Shown: positions 24,701 to 35,045 of the stretch, piece by piece
Position numbering within the stretch: position 1 is the first letter of the stretch
Layout: every line of letters begins with the position of its first letter
Origin: Neodontobutis hainanensis
Taxonomy: Eukaryota; Chordata; Actinopteri; Gobiiformes; Odontobutidae
Length of the DNA: 64,000 nt
NCBI GenBank assembly: GCA_024349245.1
Contig: JALDNG010000003.1
Span: 10,377,001 to 10,441,000 of the forward strand
Direction of reading: 5' to 3'
The notes under the pieces: generated by a model
The model's input: the letters and a program-made list of their open reading frames with translations, nothing else
What the model was told of the DNA's origin: nothing
Database searches by the model: none
Position numbers and translations under genes: made by a program

Positions 24701-27700
24701 TATCTACAAGTTTTCAATAAAAAAATCAAGAACAAGACTTTTTAGTTCCTGCTTGTGACCTAATTGTGCTCCTGTCCCTTGACTCAAAGTTGAAATCAGT
24801 TTTAAAATAACCTTAATATCTGTCAATACCAAAGTGTCCGAGCTAAAACTGGACTGGTAAAGGTTTTGCTTGTTTTATCGTCAAAGGTCATCTCAGTCCA
24901 GTCGTCGTTTATCAGCGTTACTGCACTTTGTCTGACAGAACGTCATTGGCTCATAATAGCTGTGATACTGAACCTCGACTTCATGAGCCGCAGTGACTAA
25001 TAACAGCAGCAAATAAAACATGAGTGTCCGTAATGATCCTCAGAGCTGATAATAGGACACACTCGCCCCATGCATCACCGTTTAAACACACTATAGATAA
25101 AGACTATGTACTGACGAATGCTGGTCAGTTTGCAAATTAAGAAGGTGTCCAATGATAAAGCATTTCATTGATTGGAAAGATAATTTATTAGGTCCTAATT
25201 TGTGCTTTTTCAATGTTCAATCAGACCTTAATTTAAAGAGAAGGTTGTGTTGGAAATACGTGTTGTAGAGATCTTGGTCGGATTTAAACTGCATGTGAAC
25301 ACCTTTCTCCGAAGTCTTGGACAAAAAGGTTTGCTGTAATGTGGGCAGCAGAGTCTGTTGAACTTGCTGGTTGCATTGTTGTGAGAAAATGAGAGCTGAT
25401 CTAAAAGCAGGACATCTTCTGGAGAAATGGGAATGGGATCAAAACACTGTGCTGTTTTAGTGAAAGTAGGACACCTGGTCACTTTAATACCACCTCAACT
25501 CACCCGACTCTTGTTGGGGATTATACCTTCTATGTAGTCTATGGTGCCCCTTAAAACTCAAACAATGGGCTACAATAAAAATAACATAAAGGACTAAAGA
25601 TACTAGACTATCACCTTTTACATGTATAACTTTTGTTAAGCAGTAAATGAGAGCAGTAGCTACCAAACGCATTTGTATTAAAATTTTAACTCTTAACAAG
25701 ACAGCAAAGACATTTAGCTCAGCATTAAGATGAGGTTAAAGAGCTTAAGATGAGGAAAAACATTATGCATCCATTGTTTACAAAGCACTATATTTGTCCT
25801 ACAGATGCAGGTTACACTGTTAAAATCACAAAGAGTAGCTTATTATTAAAGGTGCATGTCATTCAATAAAGTTATCACGTCAAGCAGAAGAGTTTTGAGG
25901 GCCGTGTCTAACGATGAAGTGATAGAGCCAGCTTGTTTCTGCATTCGACACATACATACATGCATCACGGGTTTGAAGTTACAAATGCCCATCCCTTTTC
26001 ATAAAGAGTATAGCAATAACTCGTGAACAAGTTTTAAGATATAAACTCCTCCTCTTTGAAGCTGCCATTTTTTGGGCTGAAAACCATGACCTCAGACTTG
26101 GACGTACTGATTCTCATCCAACGCGTTACAGTTGGCTGCAAACCATCCCAGTATACACTAAGGGTCCTGGTTTGATGACGCTAACCAGACTACTCTTTTC
26201 TTCAAAAAAAAATCTGAGATGAGTGGTCATGTGGTTCTTAAACTTGACTCCTGCCTCAAAGTTCTGTCCATAAACATAATGACCTCTGAGTATATCTTGG
26301 AAAGACAACAATATACTGACTTCTTAATTTTAGACAATCACAATGGATCTATGTTTTGAAAATAACCTTCAAATGCAATTTTTATGAGTTACCGCTTCCA
26401 AAATGTGCCACAACAACCTGCCTTTTTACATTCTTACCTCATCTTTTAAAAATCAGCAAAGTCACTATTATTGTCCAAAACCTTTTCTCATATAAAACCT
26501 CATTTATAGGGCCATCTGTGCCATTTTCCCGTCTGTGTAAATGGGACACAGGCAGTGACATGGGATATTGTTGGGACAAATTACCCCAATTATCGCTGAA
26601 AGGTGCTGTGTCCCTTCTTGGTGCCTGCAGGACTCCTGTAGCAGCCTGTGCTCCATCAATGAAAGTCCATCGCTGCAGACTCTGCCCCTCGTCCCGAGCG
26701 ACTGAGGCGCCACAACAGCAGCAGGACCATTGTGATTTTCTCTGAGGCAGCGGATTTGAGTCGTTATCTGGTGTGGTTCTATGTTTCGTGTGTCGGCGTC
26801 CTAAAGCAGGAGGGGGCTCTCTGTTTCTCGTCTCTCTTTCCCTGCAGCCACCAAATGTTTTGACGTCCTGCTTTGGTGACTCAACCTCTGCATCTTGTTT
26901 AGAGCAGTTTGTCTGGAGGAAAACAGGAGAGGATTACAGCTGGCGTTTTTTTTTTTGCTTCAGATGGAGAGGTCAAAGTAAAAAAATAAAACTCACTCTT
27001 TACTTACTCAGCGCCTTGAGCGTCTGGTGCCTTTGATAACAGGAATAGGATTGAAGTTTGACCATAAAGTAGATATGCTCTGGGGATTTCACACTAGCCT
27101 ACTGTCCAATAAATAACACATCAGTCAATGACAGTATGTTATAATCACCACAAAGTAACACTACTTGTATTTGTCTATTTTGAAAAAAACAACAGACTTT
27201 GAATGCTGCAGACGCTAGTAAAAATATATTAGTTATTAGATATTAGACTTTGGACATTGGTGAACTAAATTGATTTTGTTTCTGAATTGAACTCATCCTT
27301 TCACCCTTTTCTGCTGAGTTTGTTCATAGACAACAGTATGTCCCTGCAGGGCTACAGTAGCCACGCACAGGCTGTACAAATGAGTGTGAGATGTGCAATT
27401 GGAGTCTATATTGGCAGCACAAACAGGGCATTCAATACATACTATCTAACCTATCACATATAATTCTACATTAGCTCAACACTCTGCATAATATGACTCA
27501 ATATGACCCGAAAAGGAGTAGGAAGAATAGCTTAAATTAAAAATAAAGAAAAAAATACAAATAGCTCCAATAGCCTTTGATGCTGCTCGGTCTCAGAGGT
27601 TTAAATGTCCGCAGCCTGTGGCCTCCTGCTGCAGTTCACCTCAGGTAAATTATACAGCGGTCACGTCCGGTTGTTGCAGATGAATTTGTGTCGGGCAAGG

Positions 27701-30700
27701 ACTCAACGTGAAGGGGATTTTCTCCAAATCACATTATTGAGATTGGTTAATAATACCTCACCTTGTGTTGCTGGAGACGGGCGCGACCCTGGTTCTGGGC
27801 CAAGTTTGGTATTTGTTTTATTTAAAGCTCTTTTATTAGTAACACTAAAGAAGGATGATGTGACATTTAGCTCAGAGATGAGCTCATTTGGCAATTATGT
27901 AAACAGTCCACATGTAAATATCTTTCCTGTCCATAACATATTTAAATCTGAAAAAGACTGTGTGTACTCAGTAGCCCTAAGGTTTTATAGTAAAAACGTA
28001 AAAACATATTTTTAAATTTCCATTTTACTTAAGCCTTAGGAAAAACGTGGCAAGTTATGTCTGTATCATGTCTAGCTCATGTTTGGATTAGCATTAAAGT
28101 CATGACATGATCAGATTTAACATGACATGAAGACTAGGAGCACCCAGTAATTATTGACCATAGGAAATTTAAATTCTCTGAGGCTCACATCACAGTGGTA
28201 GGACCTGTAGGCCTTTGTGTGAAATAAGGACATGTTTAGCTACTATCTGATACCAGTATCTCATATTTGACAAGAAATAGTTTTGTCTTCTTGTTGTCCT
28301 GTAGAAATATGTGTACCTAGATATTGATCTCCGAAATTAAGAAAACTGAATTAAATTTCTTTAGTCTAAAGGAAATCATTTGATGAACATTTCCTACAGT
28401 CCTCTCTTGGTGTAGGTTTGGTCACCACACGACCAGTCAGACCTCTTTTTATGAAGTGATCGACAGCGCTAACGATTATTGATTATGTACTTTTGATGTG
28501 ACTCTGACGCCCATGAAGTTGGGGTTTTGTTTTTTACGTCACCTATAGTGAATATATAACAAGTGTTCTTCTGATTTACCTGGTGTCATTACTAAACTAC
28601 TTTTATGGCAACATGTATGAATGAGTCATACTTGCTAGTTGAAATATAACAGTGCAAGGTAGATTAAACGTGATATAAAATATTGTGAAGTCTGGGTAAC
28701 ATTGCCAGACATATTGTATGCAGAGACACAGAATAAAACACAGAGGCCCAGTTTTGTGTTTTTTTTATTTCTGGTCATTTGCTCCAGGTCCCAGCTCTGT
28801 CTCTAGTTTTCCAGTCTAATGTCAGTTTTAATGCAAAGTGAGTTGAAAGTGAGTCTGTGTCTGCAGCACCAGAAAGAGTTGTGTTCATTTGGTTCATTAT
28901 TGTCTACAGTCACTTAATGAAATATGCTGATGAGAGCTGCATAATGTGCACGGGTTATTGAGCACTGAGCAGATGATCTTTGGCATCATTTATTTTGGAA
29001 ATGGTTCTTTATTTCTGTTGTTTCTTTTTCACTGTTTCATCCTTTAACTGAGGCTTCACTCAAGGTGCTATATACCATTGTATTTGGTCAGTCTCATCCT
29101 GTTTTGACATGTGTTGCCTCTGCTGTCACTGTTGAGACATAAAATCCAGGATTATGGCACAGGAGAATATTGTTGCATCCCATTATTGGAGTCATTTCAC
29201 ACTTGACTTGTGACGGATGTGGTTCAGTTTGGTTTGACTTATATTATTTCATTTATAACAGCTGCCACCTTTACTGAGAATACTTGTGAAAAACACTGTT
29301 AAACATAACAGTGAAAGCATATTTCTAATGTTCATATAACAAATATATAGTGTTATGCAGTTTGGTAAAGTGTGTATCATGCTACACTTCATCCTGGCCA
29401 TGCCTGGAGCTGATGATGTGACATCATCAGCTCCAGGCATGGCCAGGAAGTATTTGGGCCGGCCCTTCTCTCCATTTCCAGACCCTGTATGGACCAGATC
29501 AACATACTGAAACTCCCGCTAACACAAAATAAACTGTATAACTAACTACTACTTATGTGTGGTTTAATTAACTATAATGCATGAATGGTTTAACTGAAAT
29601 AAATTAATGAATTACTAAGGCTAACACAAACAAAACCCGGGATATGTGAGTGCAGTCTACCAGTAGCCCTTGAGATTGTATAGTATGTGGAAATTTAAAT
29701 GTATGATGTGTGCAATCAATTTAAGGGACGAGTGGAGGCTATCAGCTCACTTCGTCACACAGAGGTACAATATAGATATAATATGCACATACTTGTTTTG
29801 TCCACATACAGTCAGAAAGACTCGAGTCCTGGGCTCAGACTGAAGTCGAGTCATCAGGCTCATTTTTGTGACATTTTTGAGAACTGATGACTAATATTAA
29901 GACTTGAGCACAATGGACTCAAAAGTCACGCTCAGCGACAACACCACACAACCTCTGCCTGTCCAATGTGTTCAGAGCAGGACGAGCTGCTCTCATTTAA
30001 CTCCAGCCACTAAATGTGACCCTGAGGTTGAGCCTGAATAAATCAATAAAAAAAATATAGTATACTTATATTGACTACAACCTTAATTAATCTCCCAGAA
30101 TCAAAACTCCATTAAATGTTTTTCATGAACCTTATACAATATATATAATACAGTATATAGTATAATAGCTTATAGAAAACTAAAATCTTTGTAATTCACT
30201 GTGGTGACTTGGACTCGACTTGATCCTTTCTTTAGTGACTCGGACTTGCAGTTCAACTAAAGATGACTCACCTTGACTTGAATCTTTTGGATGACTCAGT
30301 CTTGGATTTGGACTTTGAGTGATGAAGACCCAACCTGGACTCGACTCGGACTGGTCTTTGGTGACTTGGACTTGGACTTGAAGACTGAGGACTTGAAAGT
30401 AACTTAGAATCAAAAACTGGGGATTCCAGCACTGCATATAACACATGTAGACTGCTTAAACCACTCCCTCTTTGGTGATTAAACACACTGCGCACTGTCA
30501 GTCTCACAGTCCAACCATGTTCTCTTCTGTTAAAATGCTTTCTTCTCTCTGTCCCTGAAGGCATCACCACGGTCCTCACCATGACGACGCTCAGCATCAG
30601 CGCCCGTCACTCTCTGCCCAAAGTGTCGTACGCCACGGCCATGGACTGGTTCATCGCCGTCTGCTTCGCCTTCGTCTTCTCTGCCCTCATCGAGTTCGCC

Positions 30701-32475
30701 GCCGTTAACTACTTCACCAACATCGAGATGGAGCAGGCCAAGAAGAAGCCGGCCAAATGCCCCCCGGGGCCCCAGTCCACCCCTGTCAAGGTCCCAGACT
30801 CAGAGGAAGCGCTGCAGGTGAATGTTTCTGTTGTTACTCTGATGGCACTTCACTTTGAGGAGTTCTTGGACTTGGAGTTTTTGGACTGGGCCGGTGTCAG
30901 CTGGGCACTGTAATTTCTAAAGCCGTCAAAAACATGGCTGGTTTTCAAAATAATGAAGTTACTTTAAATCTCCTGTTCTGATCCATGTAGGGTTTAACAG
31001 TTTTGCCGTTCAGAAAGACAGTTTTCTTATTTAACTTTGTTTATGAATGAACACTCAGCAGTATGGTGAAAGTTCTAATGGAGATGATGAGAGCGATCCA
31101 GATGTTTTTGATGGTTTTATTTCTTGCAAAAAAAATCAAGCAGTCATCCAAACTGCATAGTAGTCTGCAGAGAGACAGAGAGACAAAATATACAGTCAGG
31201 GTAAGATGTTTATAGAGATGTGTACGTGTGCACCTGAGTCTCAGCAAACTATCTAGGTCAGGATGATCAGAAGTGGTGTGCTACACAGGTTGAAACATTG
31301 TTTTAATCTTGTGTAATGTTCTCAGAATCTGTCAAACAAAAATGTACATGCTCAAATTAGAGGTGAAAACCATAGGAGCAGATGCCTGTCATTCAATGCA
31401 TTCTGCAGGAAAAGCATAACACAATCTAGTTTATAGGTGGTTAGGTTAGGTTAGGTTAGGTTAGGTTACTTTTATTGTACCCGTAGGTAAATTTTTTTTA
31501 CAGTGCAATGACTATGGCATCCAATACAAAAAACACACAACACAGAACACTCCACAACACATAGGGACAGATAAGTAACTACTCGTTAAAAATTTTAAAT
31601 CATAAAACCTAATAAAACATTCTAAAAACTACCTCTACACTTTGTTAATCAGATTAATTGCATTTGGTACGAAGCTGCTCTTATATATTATATATATGGG
31701 TGAATGACCAAAGCTGTAGTGAGAAAAAACAAATGAAGATATATTTATCAGCAGCATTTTAAACAACACACTGACTAGCTGCCTTCAAGTGTTTGTTAAC
31801 CGTCAAGCTTGTTGGCGTTGTCGGCAACCGAGCGAGAACAGGTTTTACTCGGACATAAAGTGCATCATAGGGATTCTAGGAATGTATGCCAAGCCTTTTC
31901 AAGGTTAGTACGGTTTAGGAATGGAAAAAGACAGAGCTGAAAAGAGCTTGTCCATAAACACCAAACTGCACTTTATAGAAATGAAAAGTCCTCTTTTTTC
32001 TTAGTGCTTGTGATTACTGTACAAACTTTAAAACTCTGCGTGAACACATTTTATATTTGACAGTAATGCAACAGTATTCACACCAATTAGGCACTTTGCA
32101 GACTCAGTTTAGATGAAGGTCCTGTGAATCCACATTGTTTTGATTGGACATTGTTGTCATGGTGCTGTAAATAAAAGGTTAGACAATCCCTGCCATTTAC
32201 AGTCTGTGTTTCTTTCTTAGGCGACAGACGCAGACGCAGTGCTTGTGTCGAATGAGCAGTGTGGCTGTGACACAACACACCCATTCATGTGTCATGTGTT
32301 TTTTTTTTTTTTGGCACTAACTTAACTTTAAACCCACCCCCCTCCCTCTCCTTCCGGTCCAAATCCCAGTGTGGCGTAATCACTCCTGAACGCAGCACGC
32401 TGACAACGGCACTTCAGTGGATTAGCGGGGTTGCCATGACAACGCCCACCCGGCTACATCTGTATAAGTTTCAAG

Positions 32476-32506
<31 letters not shown>

Positions 32507-34404
32507 AGGCTCTGGCACCGGGCTGAAATATTAATTCTCGTTTCCTCGACAGCTCCTTGAGTCATTGGTCTGTGGTCTCTTCCTTTTTGCTTTTTGTGAA
32601 ATTAAACAAACCCCTCTGTTGACTCGTGCACCTTGGGACACATCGAAAACCTGGATGGTTTTTAGTTCGAGGGGGGTGGATTACTCCTGCGAGAGCCTTA
32701 CTCCTCTCCCTGAAAGCATCCACTCTGAAAGGATAAGCTCCTTTGACACTGCATTAACGCCCGATGCAGTACTGTTCCTACTTTGTGTCTTAAGCTCGAG
32801 CGAAATGAGTGAAATCCTGGGTTAAGTCACTTCTGAATTGCAGATGAAGGCCGTCCGTGTCACGAGGAGCGTAATCAGATCAATATGACTTCCCCAGATA
32901 ACCTTTGCCAGATGTTTGTGTACCTACTTTGAAAAGCAACTGAACAAATGTATGTATTTTGTTCAATTAAAATGTTAAAAAAATAACCGTCAGATCATGC
33001 AGTAAGCTGGTTGGTTCTTTTTTCTTTTATTTTCCTCCCACAAGCTTTCTCGGACTTTTTTTTTTTTCTTTGGTTTCTTTTATTTTGTGTCAAGCTTGTA
33101 AAATCTAGTTATTAGTAGTTATTTTTTTACTCTAATATTTTATTTGTGCTACACTGGAGACATTCACACAGACATTACCTGAACATTCAGCTACAACGAT
33201 AAAGCTGGAATTTTACTTTTATTCATTGATTTGACTTAACGCAGATCAATCAAACACATAAATGAAGCCTAAGTCTATTCCCATTAATTGACCTAAAAGT
33301 TGGGGTGTGTAGTTTTTCTTACTTTTTTTTTTTTTTACAACAGTTATGGTTTCCCTGTAGAAACATGCTGTTTTCTTTGAACAAACCAAAAGAAAATGCG
33401 TGAAACTTTGACTGGGTTCATGGCGCACAGACAAATTCAAAAAGTATTATTTATTTATTAATGGTTTATTTGATAAGAACAGATACAATAAACATAAATT
33501 ATCTTCTCGAAGTAATCTCAAGTTACACAGTGTAATTGACAAGGATAATATGCAAGGGGCTTTTTACTGTTTATATCACACTAAATGGATTAGAAAAAGG
33601 AACTGAACAGGGAATCAAACAATGTTTTTAAAGTGGACAGTATAGTGCACCTTAAACACTGTCCCATAGGCCAATCCTGTTGCTGGATTTTTATTTGACA
33701 CTATAAGGATATGATTAAATGGGATGTAATAAAAGAAAATATTTACAATAAACTAAATAGACATTAATCTTTTGGTCCATTTTTAATGAATGCATTTTGA
33801 TGAAGTGGCTGTGGTTTGAGGAAACAGGTTGGAAACATTATTTATTCATCTTTTTGTTTTTTTGTAGCTAAACCCTGACACAAACGGTAACCTGAGGAAG
33901 CGGATGAACTACGTGCCCCAGGAGTCCCGCGTCCACCAGAGGGCCCAGTCCACCATCAACATCTCCGGAGTGGGACGCGCCAGAGCGTTTCGTCCCCTGG
34001 TCGGAGGAGTCAACGGCAGCTCCTCCACTCTGTCCCGCTGCAGCCCTAAGTCCGAAAGCCTGCTCAGCGTGGCCTCTTCTTCGGCCCAGCTGGTCAAAAG
34101 CGCACCCCAGCCCGCCGCATCCACACCGGACGTCATGAGCGGTACGCCCGTTCGACAGAACCCCATCGCCTCCTCTTCGTCCTCTCTGCAGCATCTGCTC
34201 GGGCCCAAACTCGAGCGGATTCAGATGAAAAGCAAAGAGCTAAAACAGACCCCATGTTCGCAACCCACTAACGCTGGAATGGGCGGGACCAGCAAGATAG
34301 ACAAATACGCCCGCATCCTGTTTCCAGTGTCTTTCGGGGCGTTCAACATGGTTTATTGGGTCGTCTACCTTTCAAAAGAAACAGTGGTGGACAAAGGTGG
34401 CTGA
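10485..34404 (+). CDS. gabra4: GABA-A receptor subunit alpha-4, complete gene (9 coding exons)
   Basis: Ligand-gated chloride channel subunit of the Cys-loop family, acting in the neuronal plasma membrane in pentamers with beta and gamma or delta subunits. The exons join to 1671 bp, 556 residues (human alpha-4 is of nearly identical length), all with GT-AG introns. Visible parts: signal peptide with hydrophobic core near 18-30; sequons at N48, N145 and N158; loop D 'FFRQ' at 99-102; Cys-loop C173-C187; M1 about 259-281; M2 about 287-307 with 'TTVLTMTT'; M3 about 319-341; intracellular loop about 345-520; M4 about 528-546. It is assigned to alpha-4 rather than alpha-1/2/3/5 by 'TENFTR'-like PENFTR, '[10 protein letters not shown]', 'PNKLFRIM', '[12 protein letters not shown]' and '[12 protein letters not shown]'. 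R136 replaces the histidine of alpha-1/2/3/5. The start at 10485 is supported by the signal peptide and by an 'M-x-SAK' opening shared with mammals. Downstream gabra2 shares its orientation. Confidence 0.96.
10672..10790 (+). CDS. gabra4: gabra4 coding exon 2
   Basis: 119 bp after acceptor 'cctttccag', donor GTAATA. It finishes the signal-peptide junction (C30), covers the variable mature N-terminus, and then the alpha-subunit hallmark '[20 protein letters not shown]' (residues 51-70, last codon split). N48 is in an NFT sequon. The preceding intron is only 98 bp. Confidence 0.96.
11762..12966 (+). mobile_element. Tc1-like DNA transposon, internally deleted and 3'-truncated
   Basis: The left end ('gcactgtacaaattgtgaat' near 11791) and the right end (near 12940-12966) are long inverted copies of each other: 'gaataaaaacagaatgcaat' at about 11807 versus its complement near 12938. 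A transposase remnant runs from ATG 12116 ('[13 protein letters not shown]') to about 12750. The N-terminal DNA-binding part jumps straight into '[14 protein letters not shown]' near 12192, so a large internal block is missing. Frameshifts and stops follow, though 'ENI', 'RRPKT' and 'QEWDNIP' segments remain. The last 38 or so bp of the right terminus, expected from the left end, are absent. Confidence 0.8.
12985..13760 (+). mobile_element. L1-like LINE, 5'-truncated ORF2 end with A-rich tail
   Basis: Translation from about 12985 gives '[20 protein letters not shown]', 'NVW', then '[12 protein letters not shown]'. After a frameshift near 13235 comes the ORF2 C-terminal zinc-binding stretch '[19 protein letters not shown]' and 'FWRDI' (13265-13350). 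This is typical of fish L1-clade elements. The copy ends in an AT-rich AATAAA-containing tail with ATA/ATAATA repeats (13715-13758). It is dead through frameshifting and 5' truncation. Confidence 0.75.
14865..14932 (+). CDS. gabra4: gabra4 coding exon 3 (68-bp exon)
   Basis: Acceptor 'actcatag', donor GTACGT. The 68-bp length is characteristic of this exon in GABA-A subunit genes. It encodes residues 70-92, '[17 protein letters not shown]' followed by 'VEM'. The 'VEM' residues favour alpha-4. Confidence 0.97.
14933..17017 (+). other. gabra4: gabra4 intron 3 (2.1 kb)
   Basis: GT-AG intron with a long CA microsatellite and short LINE/SINE-like pieces ending in 'tttattgtcactgc' or 'tttattaatccc' near 15245 and 15570. 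No extra exon was seen. Confidence 0.8.
15624..15700. repeat. (CA)n microsatellite
   Basis: About 77 bp of uninterrupted CA in gabra4 intron 3. It follows a 'tttattgtcactgc' stretch typical of a retrotransposon 3' end, so it may have seeded from that tail. Confidence 0.97.
17018..17238 (+). CDS. gabra4: gabra4 coding exon 4 (221-bp exon; agonist and benzodiazepine determinants)
   Basis: Acceptor 'ttttgtag', donor GTATTC. The 221-bp length is the family standard. Residues 93-166 include loop D 'DVFFRQTW', '[17 protein letters not shown]' and R136-N137-G138, where rat alpha-1 has His101. Sequons NMT (N145) and NGT (N158) are present. Confidence 0.98.
17239..18296 (+). other. gabra4: gabra4 intron 4 (1.1 kb)
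   Basis: GT-AG intron with no recognisable repeat or additional exon. Confidence 0.8.
18297..18379 (+). CDS. gabra4: gabra4 coding exon 5 (83-bp Cys-loop exon)
   Basis: Acceptor 'tttcttcag', donor GTGAGT, canonical 83 bp. It encodes '[20 protein letters not shown]' and continues to C187. The two cysteines (173, 187), 13 residues apart, form the signature disulfide loop. Confidence 0.98.
19255..19690. repeat. Dispersed fish repeat, retrotransposon-like
   Basis: It starts 'aaggcaaggcaattttattt' (typical of fish dispersed elements read from their 3' end) and continues through 'gttgttccaggtttttgctg', 'aacgctgcttcaccctgttt' and 'cagatgttctcagagtc'. I recognise this arrangement as a recurring fish genomic repeat but cannot name the family. 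Confidence 0.5.
19691..19903 (-). mobile_element. tRNA-derived SINE
   Basis: Read on the minus strand from 19903, the tRNA-like head has an A box TAGCTCAGTGG and a B box GGTTCGATTCT at tRNA spacing. A conserved body follows ('tccttgggcaagacactcaa', 'agcgtcttataaatgaat'). The intact Pol III boxes make this a well-preserved SINE rather than a tRNA gene: the cloverleaf is incomplete and a SINE body follows. Confidence 0.8.
21694..21776. repeat. (CA)n microsatellite
   Basis: About 83 bp of uninterrupted CA in gabra4 intron 5, the longest of three CA tracts in the window. Confidence 0.97.
22000..22080 (-). mobile_element. Degenerate tRNA-derived SINE head
   Basis: Read on the minus strand, 'cagtggctcagtggtagagc' gives a clear A box (TGGCTCAGTGG). 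A decayed B-box region 'tttgagtttgagtcc' follows about 35 nt later. No body is recognisable. It lies 250 bp before gabra4 exon 6. Confidence 0.6.
22327..22470 (+). CDS. gabra4: gabra4 coding exon 6 (144 bp)
   Basis: Acceptor 'cttcacag', donor GTGAGA. It encodes residues 194-242: '[15 protein letters not shown]' with the alpha-4-specific '[20 protein letters not shown]', then '[10 protein letters not shown]'. This is the loop C side of the extracellular domain. Confidence 0.98.
22471..23553 (+). other. gabra4: gabra4 intron 6 (1.1 kb)
   Basis: GT-AG intron, AT-rich, with no repeat or exon recognised. Confidence 0.8.
23554..23706 (+). CDS. gabra4: gabra4 coding exon 7 (153 bp, M1)
   Basis: Acceptor 'ctctttcag', donor GTACGT. 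It encodes '[18 protein letters not shown]', all of M1 ('[20 protein letters not shown]'), the M1-M2 linker 'NKESVPAR' and the start of M2. Confidence 0.98.
29392..29448. repeat. Perfect 28-bp-arm palindrome with a 1-nt spacer
   Basis: Arm 29392-29419 ('tcctggccatgcctggagct' plus 'gatgatgt') is exactly complementary to 29421-29448, with a single G between. Homology stops at once outside the arms. With no loop it cannot be a normal miRNA precursor. It could be a foldback insertion, a replication-slippage product or an assembly artefact. Confidence 0.9.
30200..30400. repeat. Degenerate 'gacttgg/gactcgg' repeat array
   Basis: Irregularly spaced 'gacttggac' and 'gactcggac' motifs, with relatives near 37575-37640. 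It lies 160 bp upstream of gabra4 exon 8. No coding potential or terminal repeats. Confidence 0.5.
30561..30817 (+). CDS. gabra4: gabra4 coding exon 8 (257 bp, M2-M3 and start of the loop)
   Basis: Acceptor 'gtccctgaag', donor GTGAAT. It finishes M2 ('[13 protein letters not shown]'), the M2-M3 loop '[16 protein letters not shown]', M3 ('[19 protein letters not shown]') and the first 35 or so residues of the Lys/Pro-rich cytoplasmic loop, ending at residue 378 in phase 0. Confidence 0.97.
30818..33867 (+). other. gabra4: gabra4 intron 8 (3.1 kb)
   Basis: GT-AG intron. It contains a TTAGG-type pentamer run attached to a retrotransposon-like tail (31439-31640) and poly-A tracts near 32478-32508. 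The rest is unassigned. Confidence 0.8.
31439..31640 (-). repeat. Retrotransposon-like 3' end with a (GGTTA)n microsatellite
   Basis: Five GGTTA units (31439-31464) abut 'cttttattgtacccgtagg', a pattern typical of fish non-LTR/SINE 3' ends read in reverse. The pentamer would then be the element's tail. The family is not determined. Confidence 0.45.
33868..34404 (+). CDS. gabra4: gabra4 coding exon 9 (last exon, M3-M4 loop and M4)
   Basis: 537 bp after acceptor 'tttttttgtag', stop TGA at 34402. It encodes residues 379-556. A Ser/Pro/Arg-rich cytoplasmic loop, poorly conserved with mammals, leads to the conserved '[20 protein letters not shown]' and M4 '[13 protein letters not shown]', ending '..VVDKGG'. 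Confidence 0.97.
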   Translation, partial: LNPDTNGNLRKRMNYVPQESRVHQRAQSTINISGVGRARAFRPLVGGVNGSSSTLSRCSPKSESLLSVASSSAQLVKSAPQPAASTPDVMSGTPVRQNPIASSSSSLQHLLGPKLERIQMKSKELKQTPCSQPTNAGMGGTSKIDKYARILFPVSFGAFNMVYWVVYLSKETVVDKGG

Positions 34405-35045
34405 GGATGTTTTTTGGTACAATCCCTTTTTTAAAAAAATGTGGATTACTTGCAAACACTTTGAGAAAAAAAGTGCTCAATAGGCGTTTTTACAACTTCA
34501 CAAGACATTTATTTTTACTGCTGTAGGATGCCTGGACAGTAAGCATGGGAACAAAACAGCTGAATTAGAAATATCTGACTCAACTAAGAAGAAACACCTG
34601 CACAACAGGACACACTACTGTCCCCTTTTTATCACACTGCATAGACTGGATCACTTTCAGTCTGCAGTGAATGCAAAAGGATGTTGGGATTTTAATCATT
34701 TTCCTATTTTTGTACTCTGCAGACCTCAAATAAACTATATAAAGTAGGATTTATATTACTAACGTTTGAGTAGTTCTCCTAAAAGCACTGGTCAACATAA
34801 GGCGTTGTGCTTCTCTCTGTACAGACGATGTAATTTCCTACACAAGATGGATTAACTAATCTGGAAACACTGAAATATTGAAGATGAAGTTGGGGATCCG
34901 TTGTGCAGGATGTACTGAGGATGAGTTATTAATTCACAGAACTGTAAGCTTCTTTCCTGCTCCAATGGGTTGCCAAATAGTAGACTGTTATATGAGCAGA
35001 CTATAAGGCATTTGCAGACAGTAGATAATTTATAGCAATAAAATC
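34405..35045 (+). other. gabra4: Probable gabra4 3' UTR with candidate poly(A) signals
   Basis: The sequence following the stop has AATAAA at 34729-34734 and again at 35037-35042. Either could end the transcript, giving a UTR of about 0.35 or 0.65 kb. A later AATAAA near 37265 is also possible. Only the hexamers are seen; usage is inferred. Confidence 0.45.

Larger units (their letters stand above)
23707..30560 (+). other. gabra4: gabra4 intron 7 (6.9 kb), between M1 and M2 exons
   Basis: The largest intron. It includes a possible LINE tail ending near 24470, repeat-poor stretches around 24890-25090 and 28850-29000, a perfect palindrome at 29392-29448, and a 'gacttgg/gactcgg' degenerate array (30200-30400) shortly before exon 8. 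No alternative exon was seen. Confidence 0.8.

Noticed and set aside
29392..29448. miRNA precursor
   Set aside because: The stem is perfect but has a 1-nt loop, which is sterically impossible for a Drosha/Dicer hairpin.
33868..34208. Minus-strand frames of 99-108 codons opposite gabra4 exon 9
   Set aside because: They are shadows of the GC-rich coding exon on the other strand, with no independent support.
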